A stretch of 64,000 bases of DNA from Antilocapra americana. Lineage: Eukaryota > Chordata > Mammalia > Artiodactyla > Antilocapridae. Every line of letters starts with the position of its first letter. Position 1 is the first letter of the stretch. This document shows positions 47,206 through 58,442 of this stretch, piece after piece. The notes below the pieces were generated by a model, which had not been told where the DNA came from, did not search any database, and worked only from the letters and a program-made list of their open reading frames with translations. The position numbers and the translations under genes were made by a program. The stretch lies in NCBI GenBank assembly GCA_007570785.1, contig ML660211.1:6538774-6602773 (forward strand). Reading direction: 5' to 3'.

Positions 47206-47541
47206 AAGCTTTGAATGTAGGTAGTTTTATGTAGGATAAAATTAAAAGTGAATGGAGAGTAGGAGGTGCTCTTTTATAAAGGATCCTCTTTTGATATTTG
47301 AGGGTTTGAGCTGAGGCCCAAATAAAAAGAGAAGACAAGGCTTGTAGGTACTACATATAATCAGTCCAGGCATAGAGACCAGCACTCAAAGGCTTGGAGA
47401 GATATCTGCAGTGGGATTGAGGACTTACAGGGAGAAGTACAGTCTGAGTCAAGCAAAGAGAACATGGTGAGTAGAAGATGGTATCAGAGAAGTAACTGGA
47501 AGGCATATGTAGGATGGGGAAATCTTTTGATGAGGAGAGTA

Positions 47542-47572
47542 GTTTTGTTTTTTTGTTTTTGTTTTTGTTTTT
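47542..47572. repeat. (GTTTTT)n simple repeat
   Basis: Imperfect run of T5-7 separated by single G residues. Confidence 0.85.
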
Positions 47573-47786
47573 CATGTGTTTAGTGAAATAGGAAACCTCT
47601 GGAGGGATTTGTGTCTGTAGTGACAGAATGTCATTTTTCAATAAAATCATTTGAGGAGTTACCAATTTGGGGCAAACATAAAAGCAGGGGAACCATTTTC
47701 ATTTAGGATACATAGGAACAGTTCAAGAAAGAGATGAGACTGGGTTGGGATAGATAGGGTGCTGATACATATTCACATTCTGCATG

Positions 47787-47815
47787 TACACACACACACA
47801 CACACAAACACACAC
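47787..47815. repeat. (CA)n microsatellite
   Basis: About 14 CA units with one AA interruption. Confidence 0.9.
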
Positions 47816-47905
47816 CCAGAGTGGAGACAGCTTTAATTGCAGATGCACTGGATGAGATATACAGGGAGCTATGTAAAGAATGATACCAAGATTTAAAGCT
47901 CAGCA

Positions 47906-48981
47906 AATGGAAGAAATGAATTTAGAGCCAAAACCTAAGTATAAAAAAAAAAAAAAAAGACACCAAACCTTTAAACCTTTGGCTCTCCTAGAAGAATTAT
48001 CTTTGATTACTGCTTTCATTCAAACTGCCAACTTTCCTAGGAGTAAACTATATGAATAAGCAAACTTAGAGCCATGTGATTGAACTTCTGTTTAGCTATA
48101 AAATCTATGAATTTTACTCCACCTTTATTAACAGATAAGCAGTTATGTAAACTCCTTTATATCCTGTGAAATTTTCTTTTGGGTGAAATACTTAAATCCT
48201 GAGGAGATTTTAGAAATTCAGTTAATTAGACAAATAAGCAAAACACATTTTCAGATTGAACATAAAAGTAAAGGAGAAAACCTGACAAAGTCTTAAACAA
48301 GCTGAAATCTTGTGATTGTGCCAGGTTTGAAATATAAACCTACTTTTCCCCTCTGATGAGAATTATTAAGTTCTACATTTGGGTAAGTTTCCTATTACCT
48401 TTGCAGTTGTAAAATTTCTGTTTATGATGTAATTAAACACCTTTCTTTGCAAGTTGAATGTATGAGTACTGTAGATTGCTAGAGAGACATTTCTGACCTG
48501 AGAGATCAAGGAATTGGTCCGTTTCTTTTCATGGACTTAACCGAAGCTGAAATCCTAGCAGTGACAACACCATAGCAATTACCGTGGATGTTTTAAAACT
48601 ATTGTTAACAGCTATTTTGTTTTAATTTAGTATAAAGAAAGCAAGTGTCATATCGAAGTATATTTGCTATTATCAAAAGAGGAAATATTGAAATGATTGT
48701 ACACTTTGAAAATGCACAGTCCAAATTTTTAAGATACTTGGCCCCCAAACATGAAATGCAACCACAAATTGCAGCCCAAAGATGGCGATAATGGAGGAAT
48801 TTGATCTGTTGGTCCTGAATCAGTGATAGATTCCCATGGTCATTTCATGTACACTTCAGCTGAATTTATTTTTTACATTTAACTCTTTTAACTTTTTAGT
48901 ATACTTTATAATTTCTTCCTTTAACTTAGTGTTTAGTCTACTGTTTGTATCATCTTTATATATAAAGAAAAATTATATACA

Positions 48982-48984
<3 letters not shown>
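47906..48984. other. Unique AT-rich DNA
   Basis: Contains an A16 run at 47943-47958. No repeat family or gene recognised. Confidence 0.5.
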
Positions 48985-49040
<56 letters not shown>

Positions 49041-49046
49041 TGAGAG
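48985..49046. repeat. Compound (TA)n(GA)n microsatellite
   Basis: About 35 bp of TA followed directly by about 27 bp of GA/GT-interrupted GA, a compound dinucleotide tract. Confidence 0.95.
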
Positions 49047-51274
49047 ACCTATACAAATGAATATTTTCTCCTGTTTGCAGATTACTAGTTTGCTTTTACT
49101 ACACATCATTTTCATCATTTTATCCTAATTATAAAACATATAAGGAATTATAACATATTTTCTTTCCAGTGTCAGTGAATGTCTCAATATTTCAATACCA
49201 CCCCAGCAACATTTTTGTTGTTGGCTCCCCTAGGCTGAAATCGGTCTTGCCTCTCTCCATGGTAGTTTGATAGCCCATTACCCAGCAGTAGGCCTCTTTG
49301 TTACAGTTGAGCACAGTCAGCTTCTGTTAGGTTAAGGCACACTGCTAGGTTAATTCCCCTGAGACTAAATACTTTCTTATGTGTCTTATATATTAAATTA
49401 CAGACATATGATAAACCATTTATGAACTGGCACATATCCATGGAAACTGTTTGTCCAGGGACTTCACTCTAGTGAAAATTGAACCGAGAACCATGTTTTC
49501 AACCAGGAAAAAATACCATTTAAAGAGTGTGGCTTGATGGTTTCCCACATTTATAGGGTCATAGATATCACATCTTTTGAGATAATTTCTTGAAGACAGT
49601 TGGCCTGGTCTCATGATATGTACTTCAGTACTGTTTGTTCTGAGAAATCAGTGTGGCTAAGATGATGATCTAGACTTGGCAGTGAGGAGTTAGGGATACT
49701 GCTGTCTCATCACAAACCCAACTTCAGAGTAATGTAGAGGAAACAAGATGGAGGCCCTGGAGAGACCTTCAGCCAAAGCAGTGCTCAAAAGGGAAATACA
49801 TATATGAATCGGACATAGAAGCTGAAAGAAATAGAAGCAGCTCAAGTAAGAACATCCTTGAACCACATTGGCTGTAAATGTTTAGAGCTGGGAAAGGGCA
49901 CATGTGGAATGAGATTAGGGAATGTACAGAACTATGTAGGGATGGAAGATATGGGTAAAGAGTGACATCTTGGGACTCTGGGATTTCATGTGGTCACTGA
50001 TAGAAGAGAGATGGAAGTGGTGAGGTGTTGTGTCCTGATGGCTTCTTAGGCAGACCTCTGGTGTCTTTGTGGTTGTTTGTCACCGGAGCCATGTGTTAGC
50101 ACTCTGTTGTCCCTACTTCATTCTTGCTTCAGGAGGGACAGTGCAGCAAGGACCACATAAAGTTCAGGAGTCTGGTTCTCAATCCTGCTCGAGGTGTTTT
50201 AGAGACAGAAGAAAGCTTGTGGGATCATAGTGAGCTCTGCATATTCTTCATCCTGTCTATTACCTCTAGCCTCAGAGGTATATTTACCACATGGAACTTC
50301 AGAATTATAATGCAGCATTATTTATTGGTGATAGCATAGTCATTTCATATTTTTAAAATTTAATATTATAAAAGTCTATTTATTCAAGAATGCTTAGGCT
50401 CATTAGCAGGGAATTAGTGCCTCACCTAACAGAGAAGTCCAAGAATTAATATTTAAGTGGCTGTTTGCAGATTTAGAGCAAAATGGTACCAGGAATCATT
50501 ATTTACTCAGGATATTTTTTTTCTTGCTTCTTGATCTTGTACAATAAAAAAGTTACTTAAAAATTTTTATGGATTAGGAGCTGATTCAAATAATGGAAAT
50601 ATAAATGTTTTGAAGGAAAGAAATGTGTAGAGAATACAGAAGACAGTGAACTGCTTTGTACAGTGTAAACAGCAGTCAAGACTGAGTTATGAGTATAGCC
50701 CCTGAATACTACCACTCATCCCTCTTCCTTTCCAGGTAGTGGAGAGTCCTTCTTCATGAAAACTGAAATTAGACTAAACATAGACAAGTCTAAGAGTTCA
50801 AGATGAGTTCACATAACTAGGTAACACTTAAACTCCTTTTTTTAAAGGTAAGACTTAATGGTTGTTTAGTAAAATTAGACTTTCTTCGTATTCTAATCAT
50901 GAAAACAAATAAAATGGTAGAAAGAGAAATTATATATATATATATATATACATATATATATTCACAATAGTTAATCTCCTTTCTTTTGAGAAAAGTAGTT
51001 CACGACTCCTTTTCTGTAAATATTAATGGTGACTATAAGTAGGGAGAAATATGAAAGAGAAAATTTCAGTTTAGCCTAAATGACAACAGCTTAGACTTCT
51101 AACAATTTACATAAACAGTCCAGAAAGCTTCCTTTGCTTTCTCAAAGGGTCTCTGAAAAAGTTAATGTGAAAGGCAGAGTTGGACTTATGGTTTACTGCA
51201 TTTCAGTTTCAATCCAGTTGTCTTCCCCTTATACACCGTTCTGTGGTTGATAGGATGTTACAATTAATATAGCT
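49047..51274. other. Unique DNA with one AT microsatellite
   Basis: An interrupted (TA)n lies at about 50931-50960. No interspersed repeat or gene recognised. The frame at 50124-50339 has no motif. Confidence 0.5.
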
Positions 51275-51390
51275 AATAAACTTTAAGTGTTTGTTATGTA
51301 TAGGCACTTTATGTGGATAATCTAATTTAATTTAATCACTACTTCAACCCAATTTGATTAGGATTGCACAGTCAGTAAACTGAAGAGTGC
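51275..51390 (-). mobile_element. MIR SINE, degraded
   Basis: 'gtttgttatgtataggcact', TTATGTGGATAATCTAATTT, 'aatcactacttcaacccaat' match a reverse MIR core. Confidence 0.55.
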
Positions 51391-52897
51391 TTATACCATC
51401 CTATGGACTCATTCCATGAACTGCTTTCCATTGGTAGCTCCCATTTTTAGATCATCAGGGTCAGAATGAGGACAGTGAGTGTGGCACGCCAGACAGTGTC
51501 TGTCCTGACTCAGATAGTGTCTACTTCTCATTTTATAAAGTTTCCCTACCTTATAAACATAGTATGTTTCCAAGTAGGTTGAATTATCTAACCATAGCAT
51601 TCTGTGGAATATTTCAGCCACATAAACATGGTATAATACATAAAATGAAAGCAATTCAAAGTGAGTTTGTCCAGGATTTGTCCTTGAAAGCGTGCTGAGT
51701 GGGTTTGAGAGCTGAGAAAATAATTGAACTTATTTGATTATGGTTGAACTACACATCTGAAATTCTCTATAATCCTAGGGTCAAGCATAATGTTCATAAT
51801 TATATAAAATACCTTTAATAATCTAAAAATCATTGAAGGCCTTATGTACTGTGACAGTCTCAATCAAAGTAAGTTCATTGGTGATATGCTTTTAACAGAA
51901 CATTCAGCAGACCCTGGAGATACCAAGTACACCAATCTGAGGGACCCCTAGAACAAGTCAACCATCATTAGGTTTGCAGGGCAGGTGAGCATAGCAGTCA
52001 TTTTCAAAGCACAGTCAAGTAAAAATGAATTGAAAATAATCCCTGGGCTGCATATATTCCAGATCAGCTGCTACTACTTTCATAGCCTTTTGGATAAAGG
52101 AATTTTTAACAGTTACTCCCTCTGGTTAGGTAACTGTTTAAAAGGTATCTCTTGCGCATTAACTTTATGAGGGGTAAGAAATCAGAATGTACATAAAATG
52201 TGAAGGGAGAGAAACTAATCTATGTCATCTATTAAACAACTACCTGAAATCTAGTTTTAAGTATCTTGTGTAGTTTAATCCGAATATCAATACAGTTTCT
52301 TTTTTAAGAAAAAAGATTGCACAAACATGAGAAAGAAAAATATCAAGGAAATCTTGTTTTCATATCATACTTATCTTTACTCAAAAGCTTCTCTAGTTTA
52401 TTTTTTCCAAACTTTCCATATTCTCACATCTTCTTTGTCTAGTAGGAAGAGTTATCTATTCAATGATTATATCCCTGTTTTTTTTTTCTTTTGCTTAGAC
52501 ATCAATAATGTGTTATATAACCAAATCAGTCCATAGTCCTGTGGTCTGTAAGCCATTTGCTTAATATTATCATTTCTCAGTGATAAGAAAGACCATCTAT
52601 ATCATTGTCTGCATTTAATTTTCTTCAGTGGCACTCGAAATTTGAAAAAGTAAATTGTTCTTACTCTCAAACAACTTCAATTAAGTAGGGGAAATATAGC
52701 ATGAACATACATACTTATGGCTTGTTACTGTTGATCTCTGTTATTTTTAAAAGCCAATATTAAAGTCTTTTTTTAAAAAAAAAGTTTCACTCTACATGAG
52801 AGTTAAAGGGAAAAAAAGATATTAGAAGTCAGAGAAAAATAAGTCGCTTTGAAATAAAATAGGAGGGCTATAACAGATGCCAGCAGAGTATATTCCT
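51391..52897. other. Unique AT-rich DNA, nothing recognised
   Basis: No repeat signature; frames are short and motif-free. Confidence 0.5.
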
Positions 52898-53090
52898 TCC
52901 TTCTTTCATTTAACAAACATCTAATAAGCGTATCACACCCTACTTAAGGTTCCAGGGAGAAGCTTCAGGGTTAAGAGGATGACACAATCTCTGTCCTCAT
53001 GATACTTAAAAGTTGCTGAGAGTGAGAGATGTGAAAAAAATGCATGTAAATTAGAGCAGAGAGAACTAGGACAAATACAGAAAAGAAGAC
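52898..53090. repeat. Possible ancient mammalian repeat (L2/L3-like)
   Basis: 'tttcatttaacaaacatct', 'aatctctgtcctcatgatac' and the following 'gagagtgagagatgtg' text resemble the same old repeat type as 3290-3500. Confidence 0.3.
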
Positions 53091-53291
53091 ACCAATACAT
53101 TACTTGGGAAAATAATGATAATAAATCTAATTACTACCTTAGACAAATATGATTCATCTGAAGTAAGATTGGAGACAGCCAATTAGGAAAGACTCTGAAG
53201 AAAATTAATAACAAGCTTAAATCATACATTTTTTCCCACAGGCGATGAGGAGGTGTTGAAAGTTTTTCAACAGATCATTGGCATAAAAGAT

Positions 53292-53652
53292 CGAGAACCC
53301 TGTATTTGAACAGCAAAAGAAACGCAGATGTATAGAACAGTCTTTTGGACTCTAAGGGAGAGGGCAAGGGTGGGATGACATGGGTATTGAAACATGTTAA
53401 TTATCATATGTGAAATCAATCACCATCCCAGGTTTGATGCTCAGGGCTGGTGCACCGGGATGACCCAGAGAGAGGGAATCGGGAGGGAGGAGGGAGGGGT
53501 GTTCTGGAAGGGGAACACATGTATACCCATGGCAGATTCATGTCAATGTATGGCAAAACCAATACAATAATGTAAAGAAAATTTAAATAAATAAATGGGA
53601 TAAGAAATTAAAAAAAATAAATAAAAACTCATCAATGCAAAAAAAAAAAAAG
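53292..53652 (+). mobile_element. L1-BT 3' UTR fragment with unusual tail
   Basis: Starts at GAGAACCCTGTATT and covers the L1-BT 3' UTR (CAGAGAGAGGGAATCGGGAG, GGGAACACATGTATACCCAT, 'ggcaaaaccaatacaataat'). The tail is not simple poly(A): A-rich text is interrupted by ATGGGATAAG and CTCATCAATGC before a final A13. AAAAGAT at about 53286-53292 and after the tail may be a short TSD. Confidence 0.9.
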
Positions 53653-53814
53653 ATAAGTTTTGAGGAAAATGAGTAGCCTATAAGGTAAGCACAGGGAAGA
53701 GAGGTTGGAAGTGTCAGTTAGGACAGTCTGGGTGTACTTGTGATTTATGCCTCCAGAAGGTGGTACCTCTGAGCACAGAAAGGAAAAGATGAAAACTTGA
53801 GTAAGAGGAAGGAA

Positions 53815-53975
53815 AATAATATTTATTGTTTGTGTAGGATATGTGTATTTAAATGTGTGAACCTACTTAATTCTCAGAAAAAACATTTTATTTCATTTGA
53901 TGTGAATAAATAAACTGGACAAGTTAATTTTTTTTCTTAAAGACACAGAGTTGAGATTTAAACCCAGGTGTATGT
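53815..53975 (-). mobile_element. MIR SINE, degraded
   Basis: 'ataatatttattgtttgtgt', 'aacctacttaattctcag', 'aataaactggacaagttaa', GATTTAAACCCAGGTGT match a full-length reverse MIR. Confidence 0.65.
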
Positions 53976-53999
53976 GAATAAAACATTATGAGTAGGAAT

Positions 54000-54383
54000 G
54001 GCTAACAAGCATATGAAAAGATGTTTTATTAGGCAAATAAAGATTAAATCCACATCCACTGTGAGGTACCAGAACATACTTAGGAAAATGACAGAAAAGA
54101 AAGAAAGGAAGGAAGGAAACAGAGAGAGAGGAAGAAAGCAACGGAAAAAAGAAAGGGAAACAAACTGTAAATGCTAATTACTAGGGACATTTTGAAGCAC
54201 CTGGTGTCAGTTCAAAAAGACACCCTCTTTGGAAAGTGGTTTCACACTTTCTTAAAATGTTAAGCATAGTTTTATCATATGGTTCAGCAATCCAGTACCC
54301 CTAAGTATTTGCCCATGAGGAAAAAAAAAAAAAAAAGACATATGCCTACATGAAAGCCTATACACTAATTATTCATAATTGTC
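54000..54383 (+). mobile_element. Old L1, ORF2 3' region (segment 1)
   Basis: GGCTAACAAGCATATGAAAA, CACTGTGAGGTACCAGAAC, 'ttatcatatggttcagcaat', 'tattcataattgtcaaaat'. Contains a purine-rich GAAA/GGAA tract at about 54093-54160 and an A16 run near 54321. It is split by the L1-BT insertion at 54399. Confidence 0.75.
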
Positions 54384-55212
54384 AAAATCTAAAAACAATC
54401 CACGAACACGGTATATTTCTCCATCTATTTGTGTCCTCTTTGATTTCTTTCATCAGTGTTTTATAGTTTTCTATATACAAGTCTTTGGTTTCTTTAGGTA
54501 GAAATACTCCTAAGTATTTTATTCTTTTTGTTTTGATGGTGAATGGAATTGTTTCCTTAATTTCTCTTTCTGCTTTCTCATCGTTAGTGTATAGGAATGC
54601 CAGGGATTTCTGTGTGTTGATTTTGTATCCTGACACTTTGCTATATTCACTGATTAGCTCTAGTAATTTTCTGGTAGAGTCTTTAGGGTTTTCTATGTAG
54701 AGGATCATGTCATCTGCAAACAGAGAGAGTTTTACTTCTTCTTTTCCAGTCTGGATCCCTTTTATATCTTTATCTGCTCTGATTGCTGTGGCCAAGACTT
54801 CCAAAACTATGTCAAATAGTAGTGGTGAGAGTGGGCACCCTTGTCTTGTTCCTGACTTCAGGGGAAATGCTTTCAGTTTTTCACCATTGAGGATAATGTT
54901 TGCTGTGGGTTTGTCATATATAGCTTTTATTATGTTGAGATAGGTTCCTTCTATTCCTGCTTTTAGGAGGGTTTTTATCATAAATGGATGTTGAATTTTG
55001 TCAAAGGCTTTCTCTGCATCTATTGAGATAATCATGTGGTTTTTATTTTTCAATTTGTTAATGTGGTGTATTACATTGATTGATTTGCAAATATTGAAGA
55101 ATCCTTGCATCCCTGGGATAAAGCCTACTTGATCATGATGTATGATTTTTTTAATGTGTTGTTGGATTCTGTTTGCTAGAATTTTGTTAAGGATTTTTGC
55201 ATCTATGTTCAT
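54382..55212 (-). pseudogene. L1 reverse transcriptase fragment with intact FADD box (276 aa open)
   Basis: Carries most of the RT core in order: [20 protein letters not shown] (the second motif normally WFNI), [18 protein letters not shown] (first catalytic Asp, residues 65-72 region), [14 protein letters not shown] (121-133 region) and [12 protein letters not shown] (FADD at residues 165-168, 54709-54720). The frame then enters non-L1 flank at its C-terminus. Upstream an in-frame stop near 55305 and truncation remove the endonuclease. Best preserved RT in the window, but inverted within its own element and non-functional as a whole. Confidence 0.93.
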
Positions 55213-55879
55213 CAGTGATATTGGCCGGTAGTTTTCTTTTTTTGTGGTGTCTTTGTCAAGTTTTGGAATTAGGATGATGGTGGCCTCATAGAATGAGTTT
55301 GGAAGTTAACCTTCCTCTGCAATTTTCTGGAAGAGTTTGAATAGAATAGGTGTTAGCTCTTCTCTAAACTTTTTCATTTGAATCAGTTCTACTCAGGTGG
55401 ACGGAACTGGAGCCTATTATCCAGAGTGAAGTAAGCCAGAAGGAAAAACAACAATACAGTATACTAATGCATATATATGGACTTTAGAGATGGTAATGAG
55501 AACCCTGCATGCCAGACAGCAAAAGGAACGCAGATGTATGAAACAGTCTCATGGACTCTGTGGAAGAGGGCAAGGGTGGGATGATATGGGAGATTGGCAT
55601 TGAAACATGTTAATTACCATATGTGAAATCAATCGCCAGCCCAGGACTGATGCTCGGGGCTGGTGCACCGAGATGTCCCAGAGGAAGGGAATCGGGAGGG
55701 GGAGGGAAGGGGGGTTCTAGAGGGGGATCATATGTAGACCCATGGCGGTTTTATGTCATTGTAGGGCAAAACCAACACAATAAATAAAGAAAATTAAAAA
55801 AAAAAACCCTATGGGGACATTTATTGGAATTGCATTAAATATATGTATCAATTTGAAAATAAATAAAATCTAAAAACAA
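54384..55879 (+). mobile_element. L1-BT with 5' inversion (twin-primed) and perfect 15-bp TSDs
   Basis: AAAATCTAAAAACAA occurs at 54384-54398 and 55865-55879. The insert has three parts: 54399-55376 is L1-BT RT-region sequence on the minus strand; 55377-55806 is the L1-BT ORF2 end and 3' UTR on the plus strand with an A11 run at 55796-55806; 55807-55864 is non-L1-BT-tail sequence. Opposite orientation of the 5' segment inside a single TSD pair is the twin-priming signature. Roughly 1.2 kb between the two L1 parts is missing. Confidence 0.93.
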
Positions 55880-56270
55880 AATACAACAAAAAACCACTTA
55901 TGAATCAACAAAATGTGATGTATTTACTTAATAGAATACAATTCAGCAGTGTAAAGGAATGAAATACTGATGCATTACAAAATGTAAGAAGTGTAATGAT
56001 GCTTAAAAGCATCATTCAAAGTTTAGGAAACCAGTCATACAAGACAGTTAATTATTCACATGATCTGCAAAAGGCAAAAATCTAAGAACTGAAAATAGAT
56101 CATTGGTTGCCAAAGAATACAAGTGGAAAAGGGGTTTGTTTATAAACTTGTGAAATTAATTGGGGAGATGATAAGAATATTCTCTCTTTGTTCTGGAAGG
56201 AGTTTACATGACTTTGTATAGTTGTGAAAGTTCTTAGGATTGTACAGATAAAGAAAAAAGAAAATTTATT
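55880..56270 (+). mobile_element. Old L1 ORF2 end/3' UTR (segment 2)
   Basis: 'agaatacaattcagcagtgt', 'gaaatactgatgcattacaa', GATCATTGGTTGCCAAAGAA, TGTATAGTTGTGAAAGTTC. Decayed old L1 continuing from 54383 once the L1-BT is removed. Confidence 0.7.
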
Positions 56271-57271
56271 GTAACTAAGTTATTGCTCCATAGAAAATAG
56301 CAAACAGTCCATGAGTGCCTAGCATAGTGGGTTATGAAGATGGAGCTTTAGTGAATGGCCTCCAGCTAGTAATATCTACAGGTCTTTGGGAGTGAAGTGG
56401 TTTAGGTGTGCCTCTTGGCTATTTTTTACAGCTTAGAATAATTACTTAGCTCCTGTGAAATTTAATCTCTTGATCTTTGAAGTAAGAATTTAAGAATTTC
56501 ATTGTTCATCCAATGTTGATTGAGCCCCTACTATTTTGAGATAACTTATTTTCCTATTAGAAGCAAATCAGTGAGGAAATGACTCAGTGCCCAATTGTTG
56601 GACCCCTTGGAACCTTCGTTATACTGAGTTCAAATAGAAAATAAAATAACAGTACGAATGCCTAATCCATAAGATTGTTATTGAGGTTAATAATTATTAT
56701 ATATTTAACTGAAGATATATGTGCATATTATAATTTAGTATTATTATTTAGTATCCCTATTTTGTAAGTGGCTTTATTATTCGCTCAGTGACAGATGTTC
56801 TATCATGGCAAAGTGGAATGCCTGGCTGCCATCATTCAGTAGGACTGTTGGGGGTGGAGACAGTCTCACTTAAAAAGTGAGTGTCCTTTTGTTCCTGTAT
56901 CAGCTTGCTTAATGCCTTTGTTCTGAGTAGAAACTCTGACTTAGTGCCTCTAAGCCTTCCTAGAGTGTGAAATGAGATAGTCCAGTGGAAGTGGAGGTGA
57001 GGGTGGAATATCTAAGGGTGCGACACTGCCACAGCTTGCACAGGTTTGAATCTGCCTTCCTGTTTGCAGCCACACTCACCTTCCCACTTTCATACGAGGC
57101 CTCAAAACCTTTCCAAGTCCCATGATGAGAACTGGTGTTTTCCGGATCCGCCCTCTGCCAGCTTAGGTTGACCTGTTGCATTCATAATCATTTGCTGCTG
57201 TAGTCTCCTTTTCTCTTGTGGGTTGCATGCTCGTTCCTCCCTCTGCTGTCCCTGAAGTGAGCACTGAGGAG
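56271..57271. other. Unique DNA, GC rising toward 57 kb
   Basis: No repeat family recognised. 56940-57270 is less AT-rich and holds short minus frames (56960-57181, 57102-57296) without a known domain. Confidence 0.45.
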
Positions 57272-57904
57272 GTGTATTAGCTTTGGGGGCTGCCACAGCA
57301 CAGTGCTGCAGATAGATTACCTAAGCCAGCAGTCCCCAACCTTCTTGGCGCCAAGGGCCGGTTTCATGGAAGACAGTTTCTCCAGGGACCCAGGGGAAGG
57401 GAAGGAGCACATTACATTTACTGTGCTCCTTTGAGAATCTAATCTGCTGCTGATCTGACAGGAGCTGGAGCTCAGGTTGTGATGTGAGCAATGAGGAACA
57501 GCTGTAATATGGATGAAACTTCGCTCACTATCTTGCCGCTCACCTCCTGCTGTGCAGCCTGGTTCCTACCAGGCCACAGACCAGTACCTGTCTGTGGCCA
57601 GGGGTTGGGGACACCTGGCTTAAGCAGCAGAAATATATTTTCTTACAGGACTGGAGGCTGCAAGTCTGAGATGAAAGTGTGAGCAGGTACCTCTTCCGAG
57701 CCCTCCTTTCGGCTTGTTGGCCATCTTCTCCCTATGTCTTCACATGGTCTTCACTCTGTTTCTGTGTCTCTTTAAATCTTCACTGGTCATGTTGGACTAG
57801 GGCCCATCAGTATGACCTCATTTTAACTTACTTACCTCTTTCTGAAGCAATGGGATTTAGGATTTCAGCATACCAATTTTGAGGGGAAAGTATTCAATCT
57901 CCAA
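57272..57904 (-). mobile_element. MaLR-type LTR (MLT1-like), interrupted
   Basis: Reverse-oriented LTR: left edge GTATTAGCTTTGGGGGCTGCC, then GCAGAAATATATTTTCTTAC, ACTGGAGGCTGCAAGTCTGA, TCTTCTCCCTATGTCTTCAC, GACTAGGGCCCATCAG and 'tatgacctcattttaactta'. No internal region, so a solo LTR. It is interrupted by the hAT MITE at 57327-57617. Confidence 0.7.
57319..57625. mobile_element. hAT-type MITE with inverted ends and 8-bp TSD
   Basis: The element spans 57327-57617 (291 bp). Ends CAGCAGTCCCCAACC and GGTTGGGGACACCTG are near-perfect inverted repeats, and flanks ACCTAAGC/GCTTAAGC are an 8-bp TSD with two differences, as expected for hAT transposons. No transposase is encoded. Confidence 0.8.
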
Positions 57905-58442
57905 CAAAATATTCAAAATCAGTTATTTATATTAGGAAAATTCTATGAGCCAAATTACATAGTAGCTTTATGTAAATAAGGAAATAAACAGACCATTTCA
58001 TACTTTTTAGAGAAATCCAAAGATTTTTTTTTATTAAATAGAATTTCTCATATAACCTAAAATAACTCTCTTATTAACTAAGAGCTATTTGTGTCAACTT
58101 TGAATCCTAGAATCTAAACCTGAGCAATCTGTATTTGACATCAATGTCATTACTTCTCTGAAATATATTAAATATAATACTAAATTATGGAAACTATAAA
58201 CCTTGAATAAATATTTTAAATTTAAAATATTAATGAACTAATTAATAATTCATTAAATGAATGAGCCTAGAATATCAGCCATTTTGGGCTACAAATCCTG
58301 CCTGTGAATTAACTCACAAATAAGTGCACATGTGCCTCCTCTTTGAGTTACAACTTCTTCAAATAACAGAAAAGTAATTTTTAAAGTAAGTTTTTAAAGA
58401 GATAGAGATTATAGAATTACACAAATCAATAGAAGATATTAA
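57905..58442. other. Unique AT-rich DNA, nothing recognised
   Basis: Contains a small palindromic 'aaatttaaaatattaatgaac' type stretch but no repeat family. Confidence 0.5.

Larger units (their letters stand above)
47225..47905 (+). repeat. Ancient dispersed repeat, same family as 27770-28870
   Basis: 'aaacctctggagggatttgtg', 'aaaatcatttgaggagtta', 'aggaacagttcaagaaagag' correspond in order to the upstream half of the repeat seen at 27770. Diverged and interrupted by microsatellites, so the family is unassigned. Confidence 0.3.

Noticed and set aside
54093..54160. Purine-rich GAAA/GGAA tract as a triplex or regulatory site
   Set aside because: It lies inside an old L1 and looks like simple expansion of an A-rich stretch; nothing else supports function.
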